From NCBI GenBank assembly GCA_015060165.1, contig SUZC01000013.1:1-64000 (forward strand): 64,000 nucleotides of DNA, given 5' to 3'. The DNA comes from Rikenellaceae bacterium. GTDB lineage: Bacteria; Bacteroidota; Bacteroidia; Bacteroidales; Rikenellaceae. Both the position numbers and the translations under genes were made by a program. Of the stretch, positions 25,791 through 34,274 are shown one piece after another (position 1 is the first letter of the stretch; each line of letters opens with the position of its first letter). The notes under the pieces are model-generated. The model saw only the letters and a program-made list of their open reading frames with translations. It was not told the origin of the DNA and made no database searches.

Positions 25791-26510
25791 TTATTTTGTT
25801 TCACACTCGGCCAATTTTTCCATAAAAATTTTCAAATCATAGCCATTTTCGGCTGTAAATCCACCACTTCGGGTTCTGCGTAGCGAACGTAAATAGGCTC
25901 CACTGCCTACTGCTTCGCCTATCTCGCCTGCAAGTGAACGGATGTAGGTACCCTTGCTGCAACGCACACGAATCTTCAAGATTGGCATCTCCAACGAGAG
26001 AATCTCCATCTCATATATATTAATAAGTGCCTTGCGAAGCTCCACCTGCTCGCCTGCACGAGCAAACTCATAGGCGCGAACTCCCTCGACCTTCTTGGCC
26101 GAGTAGAGGGGAGGTGCCTGCAGACGCTCTCCCGAAAGGTCGACCAAAGCCTTTTCAATCATCTCGCGTGTGATATGTTCGGTTGGGTATCGCTTATCGA
26201 TGGGATGCTCCATATCGAAGCTGGGGGTCGATGCTCCCAACTCCAACTCGGCCACATACTCCTTCTCCTCGGCTTGCAGAGCATCGACCATCTTTGTTGC
26301 CTTGCCTATGCAGACCAATAACACTCCCGTAGCCAGAGGGTCGAGTGTGCCGGCGTGACCAACCTTGATTTTCTTATAACCGAGCTTGTTGCTCAGTGCA
26401 TATTTTATCTTGCGCACCACATCGGTCGAGGTCCACTCCAAAGGTTTGTCGATGACGGCAATAAATCCTTCGCGGAAGTCGATCCCGGTAAGCGCTTCTG
26501 TATTAGACAT
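25791..26510 (-). CDS. truB: tRNA pseudouridine(55) synthase
   Basis: 239 residues. Nucleophile D57 in VGHAGTLDPLATGVL; also FIAVIDKPLEWTSTDVV at the N-terminus and LKIRVRCSKGTYIRSLAGEIGE in the middle. It makes pseudouridine in the T-loop of tRNAs. Lacks a long C-terminal PUA extension, usual in this phylum. It lies 36 bp after uppP. Confidence 0.96.
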   Translation of the reverse strand: MSNTEALTGIDFREGFIAVIDKPLEWTSTDVVRKIKYALSNKLGYKKIKVGHAGTLDPLATGVLLVCIGKATKMVDALQAEEKEYVAELELGASTPSFDMEHPIDKRYPTEHITREMIEKALVDLSGERLQAPPLYSAKKVEGVRAYEFARAGEQVELRKALINIYEMEILSLEMPILKIRVRCSKGTYIRSLAGEIGEAVGSGAYLRSLRRTRSGGFTAENGYDLKIFMEKLAECETK

Positions 26511-26546
26511 TCGTTGGGTATATGTTAGTTTTGAAATTTTTACTGA

Positions 26547-27341
26547 TTACATAAGGTTGCAGACAATCGACACCACACCTGCTGCAGCGCAGTACACCGC
26601 AAACCAGATGAGCTTACCGCGCTTCACGATGCCAATCATAAATTTGCAGGCCAGGCAGCCCACCACAAACGATGTGATGAATCCGCATACCAAAGGCAGA
26701 GTGCCGATTGAGCCGAACACCAACTCACCCTTCACCACATTGAGGAACATCTCGCCCAAGATTGGCACCAATACCATTAGGAACGAGAACTGCGCCACAG
26801 CACCCTTGTTGTTTCCCAAGATGATACCAGTAGCGATTGTCGAACCTGAACGTGAGAGTCCGGGCATAGCAGCCACAGCCTGAGCCAAGCCAATGATAAA
26901 GGCGTCGCGATATGAAATCTGCTCCTTCTGGCGTGGACGTGCGTAGTATGCAAACGCGAGCAGAGCTGCCGTCAAGAGCAACATACAGCCAACAATTGTC
27001 AGGATATATGGCGATTCGAGCATTGCATTGAGATAGTCCTTGAATGCAAAACCGACGATTCCGATGGGAATCATCGAGAGGATAATCTTCAAGACATACG
27101 CCTGCTCCTCGTTGAACTTACGTGAGAAAAGCCCCACGAGAAGACGCTTTACCTCGGGCCAGAGGATGAATATTGTACTGAGCACGGTCGCAGCGTGCAG
27201 CGTAACGTCGAACACGAGATTCTCTTCGATCTCAACACCCAGCAGAGCCTTAGCGATTTGTAGGTGGCCGCTACTCGATACGGGCAAAAACTCGGTCAGT
27301 CCCTGAACAGCACCGAGAACGATTGATTCTAAAACTGTCAT
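26547..27341 (-). CDS. uppP: Undecaprenyl-diphosphatase
   Basis: 264 residues, about eight membrane segments. Signature regions [13 protein letters not shown] (residues 15-27) and [15 protein letters not shown] are both intact. It dephosphorylates undecaprenyl diphosphate so that the lipid carrier can be reused in peptidoglycan and capsule building. Member of the BacA family. It lies between truB and the DUF3098 gene. Confidence 0.96.
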   Translation of the reverse strand: MTVLESIVLGAVQGLTEFLPVSSSGHLQIAKALLGVEIEENLVFDVTLHAATVLSTIFILWPEVKRLLVGLFSRKFNEEQAYVLKIILSMIPIGIVGFAFKDYLNAMLESPYILTIVGCMLLLTAALLAFAYYARPRQKEQISYRDAFIIGLAQAVAAMPGLSRSGSTIATGIILGNNKGAVAQFSFLMVLVPILGEMFLNVVKGELVFGSIGTLPLVCGFITSFVVGCLACKFMIGIVKRGKLIWFAVYCAAAGVVSIVCNLM

Positions 27342-27364
27342 ATATTTGGGTTATTTTTAGCGGA

Positions 27365-27637
27365 TTAAAATTTCTTCAGCAAAGCGTAAATCTCGAATGC
27401 AAAACCTCCCACGATAAGAATCGGGGCCAGCGTGATACGACGCCACGAGAACATCTCGTAGTTGAATTGATTGGGGTCGTCACTACCGCCTCCACACATC
27501 AGCACCATACCCAATATGATTACCAGCAAGCCGACACCCATAAGCACATAGTTGCGCATTGTGAGTGGCATCTGCTCGTCGTTCTTATCGGCCAGCGCAG
27601 CAAAACGTCCGCGCAAATTTTCAATAAATTTTTTCAT
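27365..27637 (-). CDS. DUF3098 family small membrane protein
   Basis: 90 residues with two membrane spans: YVLMGVGLLVIILGMVLM, then after GGGSDDPNQFNYEMFSWRRI the second LAPILIVGGFAFEIYALL. This spacing and the F-x-W-RR-I-T-L-AP turn fit DUF3098. Function unknown; in this phylum it usually lies between ftsX and uppP, as here, which hints at envelope work. Confidence 0.88.
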   Translation of the reverse strand: MKKFIENLRGRFAALADKNDEQMPLTMRNYVLMGVGLLVIILGMVLMCGGGSDDPNQFNYEMFSWRRITLAPILIVGGFAFEIYALLKKF

Positions 27638-27693
27638 ATAATCTGTTCGTTTTAATTTTCGTTAATAGTACACCTGCTGTATACCAATGGCTG

Positions 27694-28569
27694 CTAATAG
27701 AGGAAAATCTTGTTTGATTTCATATTGACAAACTTGTTGACGGCGATGGTCGTAAATAGCAACGAAATAAGCAGACCGCTTATTATCATAGCCCCCACCG
27801 TGATACCGATTTTTATCAGCTCCGACATCGACACAATCTCGGGCATTGCACCACTAAGACCTGCCAATGCTCCACCAAAGAGCAGACTGGCCAACACTCC
27901 TGCCCATATTCCCTGTTTCGCAGCTGTGGCCAGGAAGGGTCGCATAATATAGCCTTTTGTGGCACCCACCAATTTCAAGGTGTTGATAAGGTAACGACGC
28001 GAGAAGATAGCCAGGCGTATGGTGTTGTTGAGCAGAATGAGCGAAATCACAAGCAACGCACCCCCAAAGACGATAAGCAGGATTGTGATTTTGTTGATTG
28101 TCGAGTGCAGACGCTCGATTGTTGCGGCGGGATAGGCCACATAGACCACACCCTCGATTGCCGACATCTGGTCAACCAGAGCATCCATCTTCGCTCTCTC
28201 GTTGCTCATAACGGCCACCTCGAAGCTGTTGCGCAGCGGATTTTCCGCTAAAATCTCCTCTATCTCGGCGGCAAACATACGGCGAAATTCGGCATCCTCG
28301 AGTTTGGTATTCTTATCGAGATACTCCACCTTGCGCACCCCATCCATTGCGGTAAGCGAGGCTGCGATTTTATCCTTCTGCTCCTGAGTGAGCGAGTTGT
28401 CCAACTCAGCCGAAAGAGTGATGTTTTCGCGCAGCGTAGAGGCTGTTCCGATGGCAGCAGTGAGCATATAACCCACAGAGCCCAACAGAAAGAGTACCAG
28501 CGAGATGCTGACTGTCGATACGATGTATGAGCGTAGTACTTTACGCTTTATTCTCTTGTCGTTTTTCAT
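27694..28569 (-). CDS. ftsX: Cell division protein FtsX-like permease
   Basis: 291 residues. One membrane span near residue 20, then an extracytoplasmic domain of about 130 residues (LTQEQKDKIAASLTAMDGV...EDAEFRRMFAAEI), then three spans of the FtsX C-terminal domain (RRYLINTLKLVGATKGYIMRPF). With FtsE it forms an ABC-like complex that controls cell-wall hydrolases at the septum; no ftsE is in the window. The first 29 bases overlap the end of the YfhO-type gene. Confidence 0.92.
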   Translation of the reverse strand: MKNDKRIKRKVLRSYIVSTVSISLVLFLLGSVGYMLTAAIGTASTLRENITLSAELDNSLTQEQKDKIAASLTAMDGVRKVEYLDKNTKLEDAEFRRMFAAEIEEILAENPLRNSFEVAVMSNERAKMDALVDQMSAIEGVVYVAYPAATIERLHSTINKITILLIVFGGALLVISLILLNNTIRLAIFSRRYLINTLKLVGATKGYIMRPFLATAAKQGIWAGVLASLLFGGALAGLSGAMPEIVSMSELIKIGITVGAMIISGLLISLLFTTIAVNKFVNMKSNKIFLY

Positions 28570-31033
28570 TTCGTAAATTTCGCAAATAGACGATTATTGT
28601 TGCGGCAAATGCAGCCAATACGGCCAACGAGAATGCCATTGTGATTCCATCAATTAATGCCCACTTTGGAGCGCGGTATTGCCACTCGATTGTGTGCTTA
28701 CCGGCAGGCACCTCCACAGCTCGCAGGATGTAGTCGGCACGAAGTGGTTTGGCATCAACGCCATCAATCTTCACGCTCCAACCCTCACGAGTGAAAATCT
28801 CCGAAAATACCACCAAACTATTTCCCTTCGACTGACTCTCGTAACGCAGATAGTTGGGACGATACTCCACAAGCTTCACCTCGGCATCGGCAAGATTGAA
28901 GTTTTCGGGAAGGAACTCCTCGCTCATCACCGCCTCGCGTTTGGTGTCGATACGACCCACGAGGTCAATCTCCTGACTTGGCGACGAGACCCTCAAAACC
29001 TCTTTCACGCTCCACGCAGCACCATTGGCTGTCTCGCGTGGAATAACCACGTGCTGGCCGTTCTCCTCCGAGATTACGTAACGCACATTGAGCATATCCA
29101 TTACTCCCTCATCAACCTTCGAAAGGTAACGGTCTATAATATCCTGATAACGCGACAACTTAGCTCCGTGATAACCTCCTACCGAGCGGTGGAAATAGCT
29201 GGTTGTGGCGTCGTTGAAAGGCGACACTGTGAGATTGAACACCCTGTAACCCAAATCCTTATCGGCCATAATCTGCTTGTCGGCAGCCGTCGGTTGAATC
29301 TGCGCCGTACGCTCCTCGACAAAGTTTTTATGACCAAGATAGCGGGTGTCGACATTTACCAAATCGATGCCCACGATCGCAGCCACCACAACGCACAACA
29401 CAACAGGACTCTTTATCAACTTACGCTCGTTGTAGAGCCACAATGCACCCAGCGTGAGCAGCACGAACATCAGCGAACGCCACGCATCTGCACTCATCGC
29501 CTCGGCACGCTCATCGGCCATAGCCGATGCTGTTCCCCAAGCCATCTGCTCATGCATTCCCTTCTTAATCCAATCCTGAGCCCCTTGTTGTTGCAACATC
29601 TGATGGAACTGTCCACTCAGCATCTCGCCACTCTGCTCCATTCCGAAATTACCCAGCGAGCGACCGCCCAGAATCATAATCACAAGCAATGCAACCGTCG
29701 CTCCTCCCGCATAGAGAATAGCACGACGAATCTTCTTGTTGTCGGCCGACTGCGACACGATGAGTCCCACAGCCATAGCTGCCAAAAGCGGAATGCTCCA
29801 CTGCATCACCACCTGCGACATTGAAAGTGTACGGAACTTGTTGTAGCCGGGCAGATAGTTGAACAGCAGCTCGGTGAACCACATCAGGTTGTTACCCCAC
29901 GACATTATCAGAGTTATTATCGTAGCTGCCAGCAACCACCATCGTTGGCGATTAGGTAGAAGCATCAATCCTATGAGTGCCAACACAATAGCTGCAGCTC
30001 CAAGGTATGTAGGGCCAGCTGTGTAGGGCTGGTCACCATAATAACGTGGCAGGTATTGAGCCATCTGCTGCAAACCGTACTGGCTAAGCGACTCAGCCAC
30101 CGGACCATTAGCACTGAATGTGTCGGTCGACGCGCCGCCCATAAAGTCGGGAACAAGCATATTGAAACTCTCGGCCTTCCCATAGCTCCACGCCGTAGCA
30201 TACTCCAAATCCAAACCATCAGCACCGCTTTTTGCCTCAGACGTTACGAGTTCCGAGCCACCACGAGTGGTCTCGGGCGTATGTTTCATCGTATACCATA
30301 GCGGCGAGAAGTTGGAACCCACCGCCATCACTCCTGCCAACAGCAGCAGTGCGGTGCGCTTACCCCAATCACCCATACGTTTTTCGCGATATGCATAGAC
30401 TCCCTCGCTAATCCACAATGCAGCCATTGCGATGGCGAAGTAATAGGTTATCTGAGGGTGGTTAGCTCCGATTTCGAGCGATGTGAAGAGTGCCGTCAGG
30501 GCTGCTCCCGCCCACATATTGCGACGTAGCGTGCAGTAGGTGGCACCCATCATCAGCGGAGCATATACCAAGGCCCACATTTTAGTAATGTGACCTGCTC
30601 CGATGATAAGCAAAAAGTAGGTCGAAAAACCATAGGCCAATGCCGCCACAAGGCCCACCCAGGGACTTAGTCCGAAGAGCAAAGTCGCCAGCCACATTGC
30701 CAGCATCGCAAAGAAGAGCAACGAGGTGGGCATATCGATTAACGTCACACACTTTCCGATGGTTCCCTTTACCGCCTGACCCGGATATTTTACGTTGATC
30801 AGATATGCCGGCATACCGCCAAACATATTGCCGGTCCACTGTGCATCTTCACCCGTTGCGACGCGGTTGTCGAGTATATCTTTACACATACCTTCGTACT
30901 GCTGCACGTCGTGCTGGGCGAGCACCTTACCCTCGAATTGCGGAGCAAAGTATAGTGCTGCAAGTATGAAAAACAGAGCCACCGAGCCCAACCCGATGAG
31001 CGTATTGGTGATAGTTTTTGAACCCAAAGTCAT
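28541..31033 (-). CDS. YfhO family large membrane protein
   Basis: 830 residues with about a dozen membrane segments, a GT-C glycosyltransferase-like layout with an early loop (AQHDVQQYEGMCKD, the D-x-x-Q/E area) and a C-terminal soluble domain (GDGV-type beta strands, then YILRAVEVPAGKHTIEWQYR). YfhO proteins glycosylate lipoteichoic acid in Firmicutes; in Bacteroidetes, which lack it, the target is unknown. Divergent to the polyprenyl synthase gene, with a TAACTTTG box at 31057-31064. It is the first gene of the run down to truB. Confidence 0.88.
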   Translation of the reverse strand: MTLGSKTITNTLIGLGSVALFFILAALYFAPQFEGKVLAQHDVQQYEGMCKDILDNRVATGEDAQWTGNMFGGMPAYLINVKYPGQAVKGTIGKCVTLIDMPTSLLFFAMLAMWLATLLFGLSPWVGLVAALAYGFSTYFLLIIGAGHITKMWALVYAPLMMGATYCTLRRNMWAGAALTALFTSLEIGANHPQITYYFAIAMAALWISEGVYAYREKRMGDWGKRTALLLLAGVMAVGSNFSPLWYTMKHTPETTRGGSELVTSEAKSGADGLDLEYATAWSYGKAESFNMLVPDFMGGASTDTFSANGPVAESLSQYGLQQMAQYLPRYYGDQPYTAGPTYLGAAAIVLALIGLMLLPNRQRWWLLAATIITLIMSWGNNLMWFTELLFNYLPGYNKFRTLSMSQVVMQWSIPLLAAMAVGLIVSQSADNKKIRRAILYAGGATVALLVIMILGGRSLGNFGMEQSGEMLSGQFHQMLQQQGAQDWIKKGMHEQMAWGTASAMADERAEAMSADAWRSLMFVLLTLGALWLYNERKLIKSPVVLCVVVAAIVGIDLVNVDTRYLGHKNFVEERTAQIQPTAADKQIMADKDLGYRVFNLTVSPFNDATTSYFHRSVGGYHGAKLSRYQDIIDRYLSKVDEGVMDMLNVRYVISEENGQHVVIPRETANGAAWSVKEVLRVSSPSQEIDLVGRIDTKREAVMSEEFLPENFNLADAEVKLVEYRPNYLRYESQSKGNSLVVFSEIFTREGWSVKIDGVDAKPLRADYILRAVEVPAGKHTIEWQYRAPKWALIDGITMAFSLAVLAAFAATIIVYLRNLRNEKRQENKA

Positions 31034-31056
31034 CTTTTAATCGTTAGTTAATGCGT

Positions 31057-31064
31057 CAAAGTTA
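31057..31064 (-). promoter_or_regulatory. Predicted -7 box of the YfhO-type gene
   Basis: TAACTTTG on the minus strand, 23 nt before the ATG at 31033. It would start the long minus-strand cluster. No good -33 match. Confidence 0.5.
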
Positions 31065-31106
31065 CGAAAAACATTCTTTTTTCGGTGAGTAATTGCGAAA
31101 ATTTAC

Positions 31107-31114
31107 TATATTTG
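31107..31114 (+). promoter_or_regulatory. Predicted -7 box of the polyprenyl synthase gene
   Basis: TATATTTG, exact TAnnTTTG; a TTCG at 31081 lies 22 nt upstream. The transcript would begin near 31121, after the ATG at 31093, which supports the start at 31147. Confidence 0.65.
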
Positions 31115-31146
31115 CAATGTTAACGGCCTTATGTAAAGACAAAACT

Positions 31147-32157
31147 ATGATAAATCTTGACTCTATACGTATGCCAATAGTGTCCGATCTGGAAGCCTTT
31201 GAGGAGTTTCTCAGAGGTCAATTCTCGTCGGATGGTAAGTTGATGTCGGAGATGTTGACCCACGTTTTGTCTGCACGCGGCAAGAGCATACGACCCATTA
31301 TCGTGATGCTCACTTCGGCTCTCACCTCGTCGGCCAACAACCGTCAGTGGGTTGAGGGTGAGCGCAATTGTACGAAACGTACCTATCTGGCCGCTATGAT
31401 GGTCGAGATGTTGCATACCGCTTCGCTTATCCACGACGATGTGATTGACAATGCCGATATGCGTCGAGGCAAACCCTCGGCCAATGCGTTGTGGCAGTCG
31501 CGCAATGCAGTCATTTTGGGCGACTATCTGTTGGCCCGCACTATGAGTGCCGGAATGGAGAGTGCGCAGTACGACTTGGTGTCGCACATCATCGGCTCGG
31601 TAGCCACACTCTGCGAGGGTGAGGTGTTGCAGAGCCAGCACGCCGCCGATAAAGATACCACTCGTCAGGATTACCTCGATATCATTTACAAAAAGACGGC
31701 CAGCCTTATCAGCATCAGCGCTTCGGCAGGAGCTGTGTCGGTGATGGCATCGCGTGAGGATGTTGAGCAGATGCGCCGCTTTGGCGAGGCGTTGGGTATG
31801 GCGTTCCAGATTCAGGACGATATACTCGACTTTTCGCGTTCGGCCAAGACTGGCAAGCCATCGAATAACGATCTGCGAGAGGGGAAAATCACCCTGCCGC
31901 TTATCGAGGTATTGGAGCAATGCACCTCGGATGAGCGCCAGCGGCTAATCGAGAAACTCTCGGAGTGCGCCCACGACGAGTCGGCAGTGGATTATCTGCA
32001 AGGCGTAGTGGAGGCTACTGGAGGTATGGCGTTGGCGGCCCGCACAATGAACAGTTACATCACAAAAGCCACCTCGATTCTCTCGCGTTATGCCGATTCG
32101 CCCTACCGCGAGGCCTTGATTAACCTATGTGCCTTTGTTGCGCAGCGAGACAATTAA
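31147..32157 (+). CDS. trans-polyprenyl diphosphate synthase
   Basis: 336 residues from MINLDSIRMPIVSD; an 18-residue upstream extension is rejected since it begins before the predicted transcript start. Both aspartate-rich motifs are present: LIHDDVIDNADMRRG (first) and FQIQDDILDFSRS (second), with RGKSIRP near the N-terminus. Condenses isopentenyl units onto an allylic primer in the cytosol, most likely the menaquinone side chain. Product chain length cannot be told by eye. Confidence 0.92.
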   Translation: MINLDSIRMPIVSDLEAFEEFLRGQFSSDGKLMSEMLTHVLSARGKSIRPIIVMLTSALTSSANNRQWVEGERNCTKRTYLAAMMVEMLHTASLIHDDVIDNADMRRGKPSANALWQSRNAVILGDYLLARTMSAGMESAQYDLVSHIIGSVATLCEGEVLQSQHAADKDTTRQDYLDIIYKKTASLISISASAGAVSVMASREDVEQMRRFGEALGMAFQIQDDILDFSRSAKTGKPSNNDLREGKITLPLIEVLEQCTSDERQRLIEKLSECAHDESAVDYLQGVVEATGGMALAARTMNSYITKATSILSRYADSPYREALINLCAFVAQRDN

Positions 32158-32228
32158 CCCCGAAACTATTTCAGCGAAAACATAAACAAACAATTTATAA
32201 CCAATTATTAATCTTAAAAAAATCATTT

Positions 32229-33503
32229 ATGGCAAACAATCAGAAAAGCAATGTATTTGCAATTGGTGTGATGTTCTTGCTATTCTTTATGATTGCATTC
32301 GTTACCAACTTTGCTGGTTCAATGGGTGTTATCGTTAAGGGTCAGTTTGGTGCATCTAACGCGATGGCTCAGTTGGGTACTTTGGCCAACTTTATCGCTT
32401 ACGCATTTATGGGTATCCCCGCAGGTCATATCCTCAAGCGTAAGGGTTACAAGTTTACATCATTGGCTGCTGTTACAGTAGGTTTCGTTGGTGTAGGTAT
32501 CCAGTTCTTGTCAGGCTATGTTGAGTCATTCGGTGTTTATGTGTTGGGTGCGTTCATCGCAGGTCTTTCAATGACAATGCTCAACATCGTTGTTAACCCT
32601 ATGCTTAACACTTTGGGTGGTGGCGGTAACAAGGGTAACCAGCTTATCCAGCTCGGTGGCTCTTGCAACTCAGTCGGTGGTACAATCGCTCCTATCCTTT
32701 TGGGTTACCTTATCGGTGGTGCTATCACAGAGAACACTCAGGTAGGTGACGCAGCTCCCGCAATGATCGCAGCTATGGCTATCTTCGCTTTGGCATTCGT
32801 TATCATCGCATTGTCTGCAATTCCTGAGCCTCACATGGAGACTCCTGAGGAGAAGGCAGCTCGTTTGAGCGGTACAGCGAAGAAGGATCCTCACGGTCCC
32901 ATGTCATTCCGTCACTTCGTATTGGGTGCAATCGCTATCTTCTTCTATGTAGGTGTTGAGGTAGGTATTCCTAACACAGCCAACATCTACATGTCAGGTT
33001 TGGAGGGCGTAGGTCCAGCTGTTGCAGGTACTGTAGTAGGTTTCTACTGGTTCTGCATGATGCTTGGTCGTTTGTTCGGTGGTGCAGTAGGTGCAAAGGT
33101 ATCTTCTAAGGCTATGCTTACATTCGCTTGCGTATTGGCATTGGTATTCGTAGGTTGCATCATGTTCATCCCTGAGTCAGTTAAGATGACTGTTCCTGTT
33201 GTTGATGCTCAGGTTCCTGTATCAATGGTATTTATGTTCTTGTGCGGTCTCTGCACATCGGTAATGTTCGGTTCTATCTTCAACCTCGCTACTGAGGGCT
33301 TGGGTAAGTATACTCCCGTTGCATCAGGTATCTTTATGGCCTTGATTTGCGGTGGTGGTATCATGCCTTTCTTGCAGGGTTTGGTTGCTGACGCAGCTGG
33401 CTTTATCAACAGCTACTGGGTAGTAGTATTGGGCTTGGTTTATATGCTTCTTTACGGCTTGGTAGGTACAAAGAATGTAAACAAGGATATTCCTGTAGAG
33501 TAA
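32229..33503 (+). CDS. FHS/fucose-permease-type sugar MFS transporter
   Basis: 424 residues from MANNQKSNVFAIGVMF; the upstream extension from 32127 overlaps the previous gene and is not credible. Twelve membrane spans. Early loop GIPAGHILKRKGYKFTS and the FHS-type segments LNIVVNPMLNTLGGGGNKGNQL and GVEVGIPNTANIYM point to the glucose/galactose/fucose permease branch. It brings sugars in by proton symport across the inner membrane. The codon choice is strikingly uniform (mostly GGT, GTA/GTT, ATC, TTG and AAC), unlike its neighbours, consistent with strong expression. Followed by a terminator at 33545. Confidence 0.9.
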   Translation: MANNQKSNVFAIGVMFLLFFMIAFVTNFAGSMGVIVKGQFGASNAMAQLGTLANFIAYAFMGIPAGHILKRKGYKFTSLAAVTVGFVGVGIQFLSGYVESFGVYVLGAFIAGLSMTMLNIVVNPMLNTLGGGGNKGNQLIQLGGSCNSVGGTIAPILLGYLIGGAITENTQVGDAAPAMIAAMAIFALAFVIIALSAIPEPHMETPEEKAARLSGTAKKDPHGPMSFRHFVLGAIAIFFYVGVEVGIPNTANIYMSGLEGVGPAVAGTVVGFYWFCMMLGRLFGGAVGAKVSSKAMLTFACVLALVFVGCIMFIPESVKMTVPVVDAQVPVSMVFMFLCGLCTSVMFGSIFNLATEGLGKYTPVASGIFMALICGGGIMPFLQGLVADAAGFINSYWVVVLGLVYMLLYGLVGTKNVNKDIPVE

Positions 33504-33544
33504 CCTTGAGCAAATAGAGAGGTTGCTTTGCGACCTTAAGATAT

Positions 33545-33581
33545 GGGGTTGTCCAACAGAGTTTGGGCAACCTCATTTTTT
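33545..33581 (+). terminator. Terminator of the MFS transporter gene
   Basis: GGGGTTGTCCAAC (33545-33557) pairs with GTTTGGGCAACCTC (33561-33574), then TTTTTT. Almost the same sequence as the terminator at 5724. A smaller hairpin, AGGTTGC...GCGACCT, lies just before it at 33520-33537. Confidence 0.85.
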
Positions 33582-33602
33582 GTTACCTCTTTTATATGAA
33601 CC

Positions 33603-33690
33603 AGTCATCCCATATTTTCGCAAAGTGGAGGTGCGGAGAAGCGAAAAGCTAATATGCGAAAATGTCGGGATCTACCTTATATTAAAGAGC
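33603..33690. repeat. Half copy (C) of the 220-bp palindromic element
   Basis: AGTCATCCCATATTTTCGCA at 33603 resembles the left end of copy B, TTTTCGCA (33615-33622) pairs with TGCGAAAA (33655-33662), and the following GTCGGGATCTACCTTATATT matches GTCGGGAATCAACCTTATATT in copy B. No right half follows. Confidence 0.65.
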
Positions 33691-33720
33691 TTGCAAAGAG
33701 TGTTTTTGTGTCAAAAGATA

Positions 33721-33746
33721 TCCACTTTTTGACCGCAAAAAGTGGA
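33721..33746. terminator. Perfect 10-bp hairpin in the repeat island
   Basis: TCCACTTTTT (33721-33730) pairs with AAAAAGTGGA (33737-33746) around GACCGC. Terminator-like in shape, but no gene ends nearby on either strand. Confidence 0.45.
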
Positions 33747-33762
33747 GCAAAAACGGCGCAAT

Positions 33763-33886
33763 GATAAATTTTAGGGGTCAGTCGATAAAATTTCCTAAAA
33801 CAGATGCTTCGCACTTTTGAAGCCATCAAAAGGTCTCTGTTTTTTAACGGAAATTTCACCGCCCGCCCTAATTCCTAAAATTCATC
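33763..33886. repeat. Nested inverted repeat, about 124 bp
   Basis: Outer arms GATAAATTTTAGG (33763-33775) and CCTAAAATTCATC (33874-33886) pair with one mismatch. Inside, AAATTTCC (33788-33795) pairs with GGAAATTT (33849-33856) and AAAACAGA (33797-33804) with TCTGTTTT (33836-33843). A single strand would form one long interrupted hairpin. No coding capacity seen. Sequence differs from the 220-bp family. Confidence 0.75.
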
Positions 33887-33910
33887 GGTGCGTTTTTTTA
33901 TTTTTATATC

Positions 33911-34130
33911 CGTCATTCCCAATTTTCGCATCAGCGACAGTCGGAGATAGTATGAGGGTGTATGCGAAAATGTCGGGAATCAACCTTATATTGAAGACCA
34001 TGCCAAGAACGACTCTAGCCTCAAAGTCTGTTATTGGCAAGGCAGTAATCCCAAAGGTAGATTTCTACATTTTTATATGGAAACTTGTTTGCCCTAATTG
34101 AACTAACGGTTATAAAAATATGAAATGACG
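33911..34130. repeat. 220-bp quasi-palindromic element, copy B
   Basis: Begins CGTCATTCCCAATTTTCGC and ends TATAAAAATATGAAATGACG (34111-34130), which is its inverse at the outer eight bases and the T/A run. Left dyad ATTTTCGCAT (33922-33931) with ATGCGAAAAT (33962-33971); right dyad TTTTTATA (34070-34077) with TATAAAAA (34111-34118). Shared with copy A: GATAGTATnAGGGTnTATG, AATCAACCTT and CCAAAGGTAGATT, in the same order, and the same total length of 220 bp. Confidence 0.85.
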
Positions 34131-34274
34131 TATTTGTTTGATTTTAAAATAATTAAATAACCCTATAAAATAGATGATTTTTAGAAAAAATCACATTTTA
34201 TAGTAATTTTATTGAGAAAAATTTTGTAACTTGCAAACACCTAAAATATTGTCCAACCTAAAAACTTTACACCT

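Noticed and set aside
33523..34101. Several 60-94-codon frames in the repeat island
   Set aside because: They cross the dyads of the repeat elements on both strands, as expected of non-coding sequence.
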